A DNA stretch of 64,000 nucleotides from Manis javanica (taxonomy: Eukaryota > Chordata > Mammalia > Pholidota > Manidae), in the NCBI RefSeq assembly GCF_040802235.1, contig NC_133167.1, positions 325,001-389,000 on the forward strand, given 5' to 3'. The notes below the pieces were generated by a model that was not told the origin of the DNA, did not search any database, and was given only the letters and a program-made list of their open reading frames with translations. The first letter of the stretch is position 1, and each line of letters starts with the position of its first letter. Made by a program: the position numbers and the translations under genes. Below are positions 1 through 11,135 of the stretch, piece after piece.

Positions 1-2808
1 GTCATTTGTCAGGGGGAAATGTGTGGCAGGGGAGCAGCCGGCTCACGCAGTCTGCGGCTTCCTGTGCCCACATCCCTGCTGAAGCCACACTGGGGCTGCC
101 ATCCTCCCCACATGCAGTGGCATCTCACTGGGGCTCAGCATGCGCGTTCTGACCAACTGACCACGAGCTTCTCTGCACCGGCTCACTGGCCGTTTGTGCA
201 CTTTCCGGGGAGAAACGTCCACTCAGGCGCTTTGCTCATTTCACACCAGGCTGTTTTTTCAGCGCTGATTTCTAAGAGTGCTTTATCTTCCGTATGTTCT
301 GATCTTTCTGTGGTAAAATATTTTGCTCTTGTAATAAGAAAAAAAGGAAAACTCTTGCCAACTTTTAACTGGGGAGGGAAAAATTGGTTTTCCCACTGAA
401 GGGGACTGGGAGGCCCAGCATGCAGACAGCCAGGTATGCATGGGGGCGCTGCAGCTGCGGTGCCAGAAGCCGGGCCCGGCAGGCTGTCTGCGGAGGAAGA
501 GGGAGGGTCGGTCCAGCCTGACGGTCAGCATGTACGAGGCCCAGCTGCAGAGGGGGATAATGGCCAGCAGACACCTGCTCACCCTATGGCAAAAAGACCC
601 AAGGGCCCGGGGCTGGGATGGATGACAGGTGAAGGGGAGGCTTGGGCGAAAGGAAGGGTGGGGTGTCACAGGCTGGGTGAGGGGGCCAGACACGTGGGCA
701 GGCCTGCTCCTGGCCCCTTACCAGGTGGCTCCTATGTTCAGAGAGGTTGAGAGACCAGCCCGAGTGGGCAGCCAGGGGCGAGTGAGGACGTGCCCCAAGG
801 CAGGGGCAGGAGCTTGGGGGACAAGCCCATTGGCTCCCAGTGGGACAGGAGGGCATGAACACAGAGGAATGCTCTGCCGGATTTCAAACCAGAGTCCCAA
901 GACTCGAGCTGAATCCCTTCAAGGTCCATGGATGTCCCCTCCCAGCGTGGAGGCCCTGAGCCTTCCTAGGCACCTCTCAGGCCAGTCCCCAAATTGAGCA
1001 AGGCTGGGCAGGCAGGGGTGGGTGCTCTGGCCTTGCCTCCCACCCTCTGCTCCCTGCCCACACACCCCCACCACCCCGGGGGCCGGCCCCACCCAGCTCA
1101 GTCCAGGCACCAGCAGGGCAGCGCCAGCGGCAGAGGGTCTCAGACAAGCGGCCATCAACCAGCCCCCTGGCACCCGGAAACACACAGGGCGGCTACCCAC
1201 AGGCATGTCAGGCCCACGCGCAAGAGCCCAGGGAGGCCGAAGGCGGTCACCAACCCAGGATGACGCCCTCGTCCGCCTCCTCCACAAGGGGCCTGCCTGG
1301 GCCACCCACCTGCCAGGGTTACCACACCCCCAGTTCCCCAGCCCAGGCCTAAGGCAGGACTGTTAGAGCACTTATGCAGGACACATGCCCCACCAGCCCA
1401 CCCAGCAGCCCTAACCACATCCTAGCTGGGACTCCTGCCCGGGGAGGTCAGCTGCCTGGTGGCCACCCTGGAGGAGGCTGCTTATGCAGCTGGTGTCCCA
1501 TGTCCCAACACTCTGGAGGGAGGCCTCCTGAGTCAGGCCCTGCTCTGTGCCAGCCTCTGAGCTGCCCACAGGAGCCTCCTTGGGGAAGGACGCCAGGTCA
1601 GCTGTCACCCAAGGCTCCTGCCAGGGAGGCTGGAGGTCAGTGGGCCCTGAGCCCTGCAGGATGTAGGCTGTGTTGTGAGGTGGTGGGACGGTGGCTCCCC
1701 CAAGCCCTCTGCCCTAAAACCCTGCCCTGCCCCTGTCCCACCAGTCCTATGAGCGAGGGAGGCAGGAGGGAGAGGCTGGTCAGCAGACCCAGAACTGCCT
1801 CACAGTCAAGGGGGTGAGAGGCCCCCTGCCTGCCGCCTCCTGAAGTGGAAAAGCCAGTGCCTACACACACTCGATGCCACCAAGCGGCTGGCTCCCCCAC
1901 CCCAGCTGGAACGCAGCCTCGGGACACTCCAGCTCCAGGGCACCCAAGCTCCCTCTCCAAGGGCCAACCATTCATCCCAGGGTCCCCAGGCCCAGAGCAG
2001 CCCCAGAAAGTGCTGGGAAACATCCACAGCTTTGCTGACGGAGGGGGTCCACTGGGGCTGGGGCTTTGGTGATGCAGCGCCTGGTGCCTGCTACATGCAG
2101 GACCCAGGGACAAGGCGGACCCCCAGAGTGTGGCGCACCCAGGACAGGACAAGGACACAGGGCGCCCAGCAGGGTTCCAAGGAGGCCACATGGACAGGAG
2201 GGAGTTTGAGGGATGAGTCCAATAGCCTCCCGCGAGCCTGGAGGCAGGTGTGCGCACAGGAGGCAGGAGGGCCACGCCCACGATGAGGCAGAGCGTTGGG
2301 AGACCCCAAGGGGGTGCAGGCCAGCCAGGTAGGACAGGTAAGGTGTGTGGCTACTCTCCAAAGACTCCCCAGCGAACTGCTCCCACATGCACCCTCCCCT
2401 CAAGCGGGGCTGACCCACGGAATTTAGCAGGGACACTGTGGCCCTGGAGGCTCTGTCTGTCCCAAGAGCCAGGCAGCGCCCACGCAGGCGGCTTGGGACC
2501 CAGTGCCCTGCAGTGAGAAGCCCAAGCCACCACAACCTCGACTGAGATGCGTGCAGGGCAGGCTGGCCCTCCTCTAGCCAACGGCCAGCACCGCTGGCAG
2601 CCAGACCCACGTGAGGCCCTGTGCCAGCCACCCAGCCAGCCCCTCGTCCTCAGAAGCAGGGGGGTCACACCGCATCACCGCGTCACTGTTCTGGGCTGGG
2701 CTGGGCCTCAAGGAGGCTCTTCCAAGGCCCCACCCTGTGCCAGCTCCTGCGCGACCAGACCCTGGGCCACACTGGCACTGTGGGCATCCTGGCGCCCTAC
2801 AGACCCAC
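1..2808 (-). other. BOK: BOK intron 3 (partial), no exon found
   Basis: This stretch lies downstream of the third BOK exon on the minus strand and runs to the window edge. I looked on the minus strand for the next BOK exon, which encodes BH1 and starts near Ile-Thr-Trp-Gly-Lys, and did not find it. The remaining exons are therefore probably left of position 1. The sequence is GC-rich and full of accidental open frames on both strands. I see no recognisable repeat. Confidence 0.6.
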
Positions 2809-2937
2809 CTGCAGAGAAGATCTGGGTCGCCACAGCCAGAAAGGCGTCCGTCACCACAGTCTCCGACTGCACAGAGACATTCAGCTGGCGCGCCACGTTG
2901 CGATAGATGCTGGGCCGGATCAGCTCCAGCTCGTCCC
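2809..2937 (-). CDS. BOK: BOK coding exon 3 (BH3 end to pre-BH1)
   Basis: This 129-nt exon of the BCL-2 ovarian killer gene follows a TTGCAG acceptor and ends at a GTGGGT donor. It starts with the last two bases of a Gly codon. It reads Gly-Asp-Glu-Leu-Glu-Leu-Ile-Arg-Pro, then a Ser-Ile-Tyr-Arg-Asn-Val-Ala-Arg helix, and ends at Ile-Phe-Ser-Ala plus one base. It matches the mammalian protein closely. The Asp-Glu pair completes the BH3 helix begun in the previous exon. BOK is a BAX/BAK-like effector that permeabilises membranes and is mostly found on the ER and Golgi (family knowledge). The exon leaves phase 1, which fits the expected following exon. No damage is visible. Confidence 0.95.
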
Positions 2938-5506
2938 CTGCAAGGCCACACAGGAGGGTCAGGGGTCCTCCACACATGCCTGACACCAACCCCGCTGTCA
3001 TACTGGCCTGGGTCCAGCCCACTCCACAGCCCCGTGGCACGGGGACCCCAGCCCACATGGACTCAACCGGTCAGATTCCTGCCACAGCCCGGGGACAAGG
3101 AGACTAGAGAGGAACCTCTGCAGCCCCTTCTGACAAGCCCGCCAGCCACCCTCACCCCTCACCCCCACTCCAGGAGCAAAGCCGGCTGGGCCAGTGGGGC
3201 GGGAATCCCGAGGAGGAGCAGGGGCCGTGCCTGGCTGGTGACTCACAGGGAACTGCCCAGGAGGCAGGCAGACTGGGCAGGTGGCCAGAGCCCAACCTGA
3301 GCCAGGACAGCGTCAGCAACCCCACGCAGGTGGGCAGCCCTGGCCGAGCCAAGGAGAGGCAACCTCACTCCAGCCCCAGCTCGACATGGTAAACCAAGAA
3401 TCTGAGCCGTTACCTGGGGCCACGAGCACCACCAGGCTCAGATCTGCACTCCTGGTACCACGCAGGTGTGGTCTGGATGGGGAGGCCACACTTGGCAGAG
3501 GAAATGCCCTCTCAACAGCCCTGACTCCAGTGTGTGCTGGCCACAGCACCCCTGGCAATGATATGCCGGGAATTCCACACAGGCCTCTCCTGGGTGTCCC
3601 CCAGCCCAACCCCTTCTCCAGCCAAAGCAAACAGGGAAATGCAGCCTACTGGACATCCTGGCTGGCTGATAAGGGCACAGAATCATCCCTGGGGCCAGCT
3701 GCCCTCCATCTAATTAAGATCTGGAACCAGAGCAGAGCAAGGCAAGGCCGAGGCTGGTGGAGGAAGGTGACATGGAAATTCCCACACACGGACCCAGGGG
3801 CTGCCAGGGCCTGGTGAGAGACTGACCCTGGGGCGCGACCCAGGTTCTTCCGTTTGCCTCTGCCCGGGGAGCCGAGCATCTGTGCTGAGGAGGCGCTGGG
3901 CTGGGCTGGGGGGCAGGCCTCACACTGAGCAGCTCCAAGGGCAGAACATAGCAAATGAGACATGAAAGCCAACACTTTGGGGGTACAAGCCGTCTTCCAC
4001 CAGGCCCCCCAGCTTACGCGGCAGGGGCCGAGCCCTGGGAACTGGACATGGCCAGACATGGGACTGAACACTGTATGAGGGCCTGGAGGGCCAGGCTCCT
4101 GAGAGGGCCAGTGCTGGACCCCTGGCTTGCCCCTGCTGCCCAGGCCCAGGCCCAAAGCACCCCAGGGCTCTTGGAAGTGGGGACCAACACTGATCCAGTC
4201 AGAGCAGCAGGCTGGAAGCAGGGCTTTTTAGCCAAATTTAAATCGGGACTCTGATCCCAGGGCGGGCAGCCTCAAGCCCTGCTGCAGCCAGATGGGAGAG
4301 GCAGTATTTCATCCTGGCCATTCCAAAGGCCTGGCGGGCTCTCGGGAGGCCAAGAAACCACCTTCTCCAGGATCCTTAGTATGCGTCCCTGGTGCCAGGC
4401 CCACAGCCCACTGGGTGGCTGACCTCATGGGAGTCTGATCCCCAAGCCCCACCTGCTCCACACACCAGAAACCTCCCCCACCCAGACTCACTGGGATACC
4501 AGCCCCTGCAGCCTCTACCCCAAGCCCCAAGCCCCATGGAATCTGTGTCCCTCACACTCACCCCCGGGGCAGGGCAGGTCTGCAAGCCCTGCTCCCAGGG
4601 TCCATGCAAAACAGGGACACGGGGACACCAGTGTCAGCCTGAGAAGCAGCAGTGTCCCTTTCACTGGGCATTCCCGCAAACCCTCATCCTGAACTAGCTC
4701 TCCCCACACTCTGCCTGGAGACACCCAGTCAGGGTGCAGTCTTTGCTGCCCACCCTCCCACGTGCCCACTCCTGGCACCTAACAACCTGTTGGAGGGTGA
4801 GTGACCTTGGTCCCAGGGTGGGACAGACTGAGGCAGAAGCAGCTGGGCTGGTCCCTCCCTCTCTGGGGTCAATCTTGAAGAAGGTGGAGATAGTTATTGG
4901 GCTGTGTGTGACCCCAGAAACAAGTAGCCCAGGTGTCTACCCACACCAGCCAGCCGGCCAGGTAGGATGTGGGGCTCTCAGCCCCATGGTGGTTTCAGCT
5001 CTCCTGGGGCCAATTTCTACAGGGAGCCCTAGGAGGCCCCAAAGTGAGGGGATAGAGCAATAATAGGTGGCAGGGTTTCAGCCACTAACTGCAAAAGACC
5101 TGTTTTCTAAAACAATCGTCAGGACACGTGGTCAGACAAAAGATTTCTGAGCCCAGCTGAGTACAAGGGTCAACCCAGAAGCTTAGCCACCGAAGCATTA
5201 CTGTCCTGGAGCTTTCTATCTGTTGTCGCCAGAATGTCTGAGATCTGGGCTGAGCAGGCAGATCTGGGGAGGTCTGCGGCGGGTGTGCAGCGAGCCTGAG
5301 GCTGGGGAGCAGGGGGAGCACCGACCTGGGTCGGGCCTGCCTTGTGCACGTGGCCATTCCGGGCTCCCCGAGGCCGGCCCCCTCTGTCCAGGCGGGAGGC
5401 TGACCCAGCAGCGGAGGGTGTCGCCCCGCGTCTCCGGGTGCGGACCAGTGCGGCGCGGCTCCGAGGGCAGCCTGCGGACCCCGCCCGCCCGGGCCCCCGC
5501 ACTCAC
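2938..5506 (-). other. BOK: BOK intron 2
   Basis: This is a GC-rich intron between the first and second coding exons of BOK, with GTGAGT donor and TTGCAG acceptor on the minus strand. I saw no RNA gene, recent repeat or further exon. The many open frames on both strands reflect base composition. Confidence 0.75.
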
Positions 5507-6560
5507 CCAGGCGCAGCAGGACCGCGCACACCTCGGCCAGGCGGCCCCCGGGAGCGGGCGCGGCGCGCTCGGGCGCGCTCCAGGCGAGGCCGGCGCGCAG
5601 CAGCCGCGCGTGCACGAACTCGCGGCCGAGAGCCTTGGCTTGGGCCACCAGCTCCTTGTCGGTGGGCGAGCGGTCAAAGGCGTCCATGAACTCCGCGGCG
5701 AAGACCGAGGAGCGCCGCAGCACCTCCATGTCGGGGACGCAGGCGGGGGGCGCGGCACCTGCGGGCAGACGGCGCTCAGCCCCGGCCGGCGAGCGGAGCG
5801 GTCAGCCCCGCGGAGAACCGCCGGGGCGCCCGGGGAGCCTCCAGGCAGGGCTGCGGCTGCGGTAGCCGTTCGCTCCTGTGCCCCAAATCTTTGAGAACAC
5901 GGTGTCACATTCTTTTAGATTCCGAGTTGAACACAAAGACCCCAGCGGCTGCCGGGGATGGGAAGGGCCGCGGAGAAATGGCGATTCGCTATGCGCCGCC
6001 GTGCCCGCGCTCGAAGACGAATGCGCGGGCGGCGGGGGCGCTGGCGGGCGGCTGGGCCCAACCTGCTCCGCAGCCGGGCGACCTGGGCACTGGCCCGGCC
6101 GGCACCAGCGCCGTCCGTCGGCGCGGCCACCCCGCTCACCTCTCCCGCCGCATGTCGAGGACGCCGGGCCGGGAACGAGCTCTGGCTTCAGGATCTGCTC
6201 GCCGCCGCCTCCGCCGGCCTCGATCCTCCCATTCAAACGGCGAGGGTGCGCGCCCCGCCCGGCGCCCGCCCCGTCCGCGCCTGAGCCGGGCTGGGGGCTC
6301 CTGGGGCCGGCGTCGGCGTCGGGGGAGAGGGGAGCGCGGGGCGCGGGGCGCGCGGCGCGACTCTCCGTCGGCGAGAGGCGAGGCTTGGGGCTTCGCCTTC
6401 TAAGGAAAAGGCAACCCCGGGGCGGGGCCGGCCGGCCTTCCCGGCCGCCGCCCCGCCTAAGGACGACCGAGCGAGTTCCCTGCGTGCGCGCCGGGGCCAC
6501 CGGGCAGGGGGCGTCCGCGCGCGGCCCGAGGCTTAGGACCGGGCTCTGCGCCAGTCGCCG
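5270..6560 (-). promoter_or_regulatory. BOK: CpG island promoter of BOK
   Basis: This block is very GC- and CpG-rich. It covers the first coding exon of BOK and about 800 bases upstream of it. The non-coding first exon and transcription start should lie between about 5,800 and 6,550. No convincing TATA box is seen at a position that fits. CpG density falls sharply past 6,560, where ordinary AT-richer intergenic sequence begins. The exact start site cannot be fixed from sequence alone. Confidence 0.75.
5507..5758 (-). CDS. BOK: BOK exon 2 with start codon
   Basis: The ATG is at 5,729-5,727 in a fair context (G at -3, G at +4). It opens 74 codons plus one base before a GTGAGT donor. The protein starts Met-Glu-Val-Leu-Arg-Arg-Ser-Ser-Val-Phe, holds the Ser-Pro-Thr-Asp-Lys-Glu-Leu-Val BH4-like helix around residues 21-28, and ends in the BH3 helix Leu-Ala-Glu-Val-Cys-Ala-Val-Leu-Leu-Arg-Leu. 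An acceptor-like CAG at 5,759-5,761 would make the 29 bases before the ATG the end of the 5' UTR, with a non-coding first exon in the CpG island. Compared with my memory of human BOK there is one extra Gly near residue 61. The reading frame joins correctly to the next exon. Confidence 0.95.
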
Positions 6561-7059
6561 GGGCTCACAGCTGCTCCGTTTTCTTACTGCTTCGAGGAGG
6601 GTTTCTATATATTCGGGGCACATCCCTGGTCTGACACAGGGCTGTGTGTTGCAGATGGACGCCTGGGTTCGTGTTGCACGAGACACTGCGTCCATCCTCT
6701 CTCACTCTGGTTTGCTGTTGCTTGGGGTGAACAGGGGTTGTTCTCAGTGAAGTCCGCTTCACCCACCGTTTCTCTTCTGGTTACTGCTTCTTCATTAGGA
6801 TATTATCCTGTGTTTTCTTTTAAGTGTTGTGGCCCTCTCTTCAGATGTATGATACATTAATTCTTGTGAATGTCGAGGGGGAAGGCCAGAGCCCACTTTT
6901 TCCCACGTGGGTATCCAGTTGACCCCTCATCGTTTTCGTAAAAGACCATCATTTTCCCACTGAATGGGGAAGAGCCCCATCTTAGATCAAGTAGCTGTGT
7001 ATGTGAGGACCTGTTCTGAGCTACTCAACATCACAGTCTATTTCTCTCTCTCTGAACCA
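6560..7059. other. Intergenic, no feature seen
   Basis: This is the transition from the BOK CpG island to ordinary intergenic DNA. It contains no conserved open frame and no repeat I can name. Confidence 0.5.
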
Positions 7060-8045
7060 ACATCACACAGTTCAAGCAAAGGATTCGCCAGGCTGCCCTG
7101 ATTCACAGACATGTAGCACTGCCCTGAATAGCAGTGAAATGCTCTTTCCATGCGCACATAGGCTGTTAATCAAAATACATCATATCCATGGCCATAAAGT
7201 CTCAACAAACTTCAAAGGATGGACCTCATACAAGTGCATACTGTCTAAATCAAAACTCTGTAACAGGAAGACTATTAGAAAGGCTCCAAGTGCTTGGAAA
7301 TTGAACATCACACTTCTAAACAGTCAATAGGTCAAATAGTAAACTGTAAAGGAAGTCGTAAAATGTTTAGAAGTGAACAGTAGTGACATGTGACATATCA
7401 GACACCGTGGGATGCAAATACAGAGCAGTCCTTCAAGGAGTGCATAGCTTAGGAGAAAAGTTGAAAATTAATGCTTTAAGCCCCAATTCAGGAAGCTTTA
7501 AAAAAAAGACCAGCAAATAACCCAAAGGTGAAAGAAAATAACAAATATTAGAGCACAAATTAATGAAACAAAGTAAACAATTAGAGAAAACCAGTAAAGC
7601 CAAAAGCGGTTTTTTGGAGAGACTCGTAGAATTGGTGAACTCCTGGTGCTATTGGATAAGAAACCCCCCCTCAAATTCCAGTGTCAGGAATGGAAAGCAA
7701 GACATCACCACAGGCGCGCCAAACATTAACAGGAAGTAAGAAGACAGTATGAACAAACCCAGGATAGTACATTTGAAATGTAAATGAAACACACTTGCCA
7801 ACACTGACAACAAGGAGAAACAGAAAATCTGAATAGTCCTATACCAGTTAAATAAGTTTAATCCATAATTTAAAATTTTTGCACAAAGAAAATTCTAGGT
7901 TTAGATGGTTTCATTGAGGAATTTTTCTAAATAGTTGAAGAAGTATCAGCAGCCTCATACAAAACAGAAAAGGAGGAAACATTTCCCAACTCATTTTGTG
8001 AGGCCACCATAACATTCATACCAAAACCTGTCAAGGTAAGGCCCC
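7060..8045 (+). repeat. Old degenerate L1 (ORF2 fragment)
   Basis: The sequence is A-rich on this strand and matches the nucleic acid pattern of the middle of L1 ORF2. Near 7,500-7,640 it carries broken remnants of a Lys/Ile/Glu-rich stretch ending around a Trp-Phe-Phe-Glu-like motif. Near 7,890-8,035 it has remnants of the segment that leads into reverse transcriptase motifs. Every frame is broken by many stops and indels, so this is an ancient copy (L1M age). There is no clear poly-A tail or target-site duplication. Confidence 0.6.
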
Positions 8046-10840
8046 CGGAATATACGTCTGGCAGTGAAGACAGGGACCGAGGCGCCCACTCCTGCTCCCT
8101 GCCCACCCTGCGGCCTCAGGTAACCTCCCACCCTGCTCACAACCTCACTTTCCTCCTGCAGAAAATGGCACCGAGCTCTCTGCTTCCCATCTCCTGGGAG
8201 TGTGGATGGACGTGGAAAGACTAGATGGGCTCTGACGTGAAAGTGACGAATCCCTGGGCATAGCTGATAGACTCATGTTTAGCGTGGCCGCTCCAGTCCA
8301 GGAGTTGCCACACGTGGACCCAGCCATGCCTGAAACCAGTAGACCTCACCCCGGACATTTTAGATCAGATCAAAGCCGTGTCTCAGGATCCCATACAGGA
8401 CAGTGACAGCAGTGAGCAGTTGGCAGTGACCCACAGAGTCTATCGAGAGAGGAGGTCAGACCCACTGGAGGCCAGACCACAAACGTGTCTCCCAACATTA
8501 AGCAGCTCGGGTCACGTTGGAGTCAGCTGAAGTCGTCCTGCCCCGCGAGGCCTGGAGGAGGCTGGCTCCCAGCCCTCAGTTCCCCAGGAGGGTCTTGACA
8601 TTCCTCCCGTCACCCGTGGCCCTAATTCTGCCTCTGCGGCACTCTTGTTCCTCACTCCTGTCTTGCATCTGACCCTCTGTCCGACCCAGTGTGAAGTTCC
8701 ACCCCTGGCAAGCGGGGAGCCTTCTGAGGGCCAACCCCAGCCCGACTGGCTTGAGCAGAAGAAGGTCGTTGATTGTGTGACTGACATGTGCAGGGAGAGG
8801 TCCGTGGCTCCAGGAGTAGCCGGACCCAGGCCTCCCTCCTACCTGGGAGTCTACCTGTGCCCTTTTGTGATGGCGTCACTCTCAGGCAGGCTGTCCCCAA
8901 GTGACTGCAGACTGACGCCCACAGCTCCATGCCTACATCCCACAAATTCAACCTTTCCTAATAGAAAAAAGCCACTCTTTCAGGTATCTCCTGGGGATAT
9001 CTTGGGGCGGGCAGCTTCTGCCATGTGCCCATCTCTGAACCATCTGTGGCTGGAGATAGGGAAGGTGCCAAGTTGTCAGTCCTGGTCACATACTGGGCCC
9101 TGGAGGGGATGCTGGGGCCTGTCAGTGCAAGCAAAGCACATGGAAGAGCGTGGGAGGCTTCTAGGAGAAGGTTCCTGGCTTCCCATTAAAAATCTGCTCA
9201 AGGCTGTTGGGTGCGTCAGTCAGCGGAACAGAGGAGTTCAGAACCCAGACTTGGACGGTGAGTGGCAACACCTACCTCAGACGTGGATGGGGGTCCCCTG
9301 TCCCAGAGCAAACACCCAGGCCCCTGGAATACTGTCTATACCACTGTAGCCACCTTCAGAGCCTGTGGGGCCTCTTCCTCGTCTGGCCTAGGAATTTGCA
9401 GGGGTGTGATGGTCATGGACAGGCTGGCCAGGTGGGTTCACGTGAGGCCTTTGGCATGCAGGGCTGGTTGTGTGTGTGGGGGGAGGTTCATGGAGGTTCT
9501 TGGCAGGAGCCTGGCCTTCAGCACCTGGTCAGAGCCTGTGCCGAGCCTGGACTGAGCCAAGAGCACGTGCTGCTGTGGCCCTGGCCCCCGTCCCTTTCAG
9601 GGGTGATTCATTCCCAAATCATCTGCTTTTGGGGGGATGGGCTTATTCTAAACCTCAGGCCTTCTTGCCCACCACTAGTGGTCACAGCAGCAATGGGAGC
9701 TTCAGGCCTGTGGGTAACAGCGGCCCTCCTGCTGCTCTGATAAAATGGGAATATATGCCTGCAGCTTACTGGAAGGAGGTCAGAGCCTCCAGAAAAGACA
9801 GAGGAGGGGAAACGGGCTCCCCAGACACCAGGCACTCCGCAGGGGTTCAAAATGGGGTCACTTTACCAAATGCAGCTGGTGGAGGCTGCAGCAGTGAGGA
9901 GAAGGGTCCTCAGCCAAAGCTCACAGCGTCCCTGAGCCCTGGTGGCGTTTGAAGAGTCCCAGAAGCAGAAGCTAATAAAGCGGTCGAGTGGACATGGATC
10001 TGCAAACCCTTGCAACTGGGCCCAGGCCCTCCAGTAAACTCATTACCCCTGAACTCATTACCTGATGCCTGAACAGGACGCCCCAGGAGGAAACCCTGGA
10101 GGTGGTGAGCCAGGTTTGCAACGGGCTGGTTCCCAGGCAGTGTTCCCTCGGGTACTCCCGTGGTCCCCACCCCACCCTGGGACGAGGGCAAGGACTGTGA
10201 AAGCCCATGCAGGCCTGAGCAGCAGCCCACCTCCCCATCCTGTTCCAGGTCTGGGTGGGGGCTACCCTTCCCGCCCCTGAAAAGAGCTACGTGGACAGAG
10301 GCTGGGGAACAGGGCCCTGCTCCTGCAAGCCGCCTGGTGGGCGTCTTCCATTGGCACAGCCAACCCACAGTGATGGCAGGTGACTGGGTGGAGTTTGGGG
10401 GATGGATGCAGCACATGGAAGCTCTTGGGCTGAGGCTCTTGGGGACTGGCAGCCCCATTTGCCCAGACCCCTCCCTGGCTTAGCCCCTCCCAGTTTATTT
10501 TTTGCCAGAAGCTCATTCTCCATGAGGGATCAGAACCCAGACCAGAAAGGTTTTGTATAAACCTGAATGAGTGCAGGATAAACAACTAGGAACCTGCACG
10601 TGGAGGGCCATTGACGCAGGGGTGGGGTCCATGTGCCCAGGCCTTTAGTCCCCACCCTGCCTACCTGCCTCTCCCCTCCCACAGTCCTATAGGCGTCTGC
10701 AAGGGTGGGCTCCAGTCTGGGAATGCAGCGAGGCCTGTGTGGCCTTAAGTCCAGGGTCTTCTGGGCCAGCTGCATACCCCCCAAACAGGGACTCCCCACT
10801 CCCAATGCCCCACACTGCCTTTGGAGGTACCCTTGGTGTT
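8046..10840. other. Intergenic, no supported gene
   Basis: This is GC-moderate sequence between BOK and STK25. Several open frames over 150 codons exist on both strands, for example near 8,645-9,349. They overlap one another, lack splice context and resemble nothing I know, so I treat them as chance frames. Confidence 0.5.
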
Positions 10841-10844
10841 ATGA

Positions 10845-11135
10845 ATTATAAAATATTTAAAATATTGTCACGTGGAGGATGAACAATGATAGCACACTGT
10901 TTCGATGTGCATGTGCGTCCCTGATTGCCAGTGGGGTTGAGCATGTGGCCATCCATCTATCAGCCATTTGAACCCTTTTAATTGTCTAGGCACAGAATCT
11001 GCCCATCTTCTCCAGGGTTATTTCTCTCCTTGACTTGTCTGTTTTCTGTATACATTCTGGGCATTCATCCTTTGTCATTCAAAGATATTGCAAATATCTC
11101 CCCTGGGCTGTCACTTCAAACCTGGTTCCTTCCCC
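10845..11135 (-). repeat. Old L1 fragment, antisense
   Basis: On the plus strand this reads like the reverse complement of the L1 ORF2 3' region. It keeps the order of the landmarks 'fast-decay' TTGAGCAT, GGCCATC, TTTTAATTG, the TATACATTCTGGGCATT stretch, and a CAAATATCTCCC-like end. The same landmarks appear far better preserved at 38,980-39,270 in this window. Divergence is high and the ends are fuzzy. Confidence 0.55.

Noticed and set aside
5878-6750. 290-codon plus-strand open frame in the BOK CpG island
   Set aside because: It lies in extremely GC-rich promoter DNA, where stop codons are rare on both strands. It has an equally long antisense frame, no family resemblance and biased Arg/Pro/Gly content.
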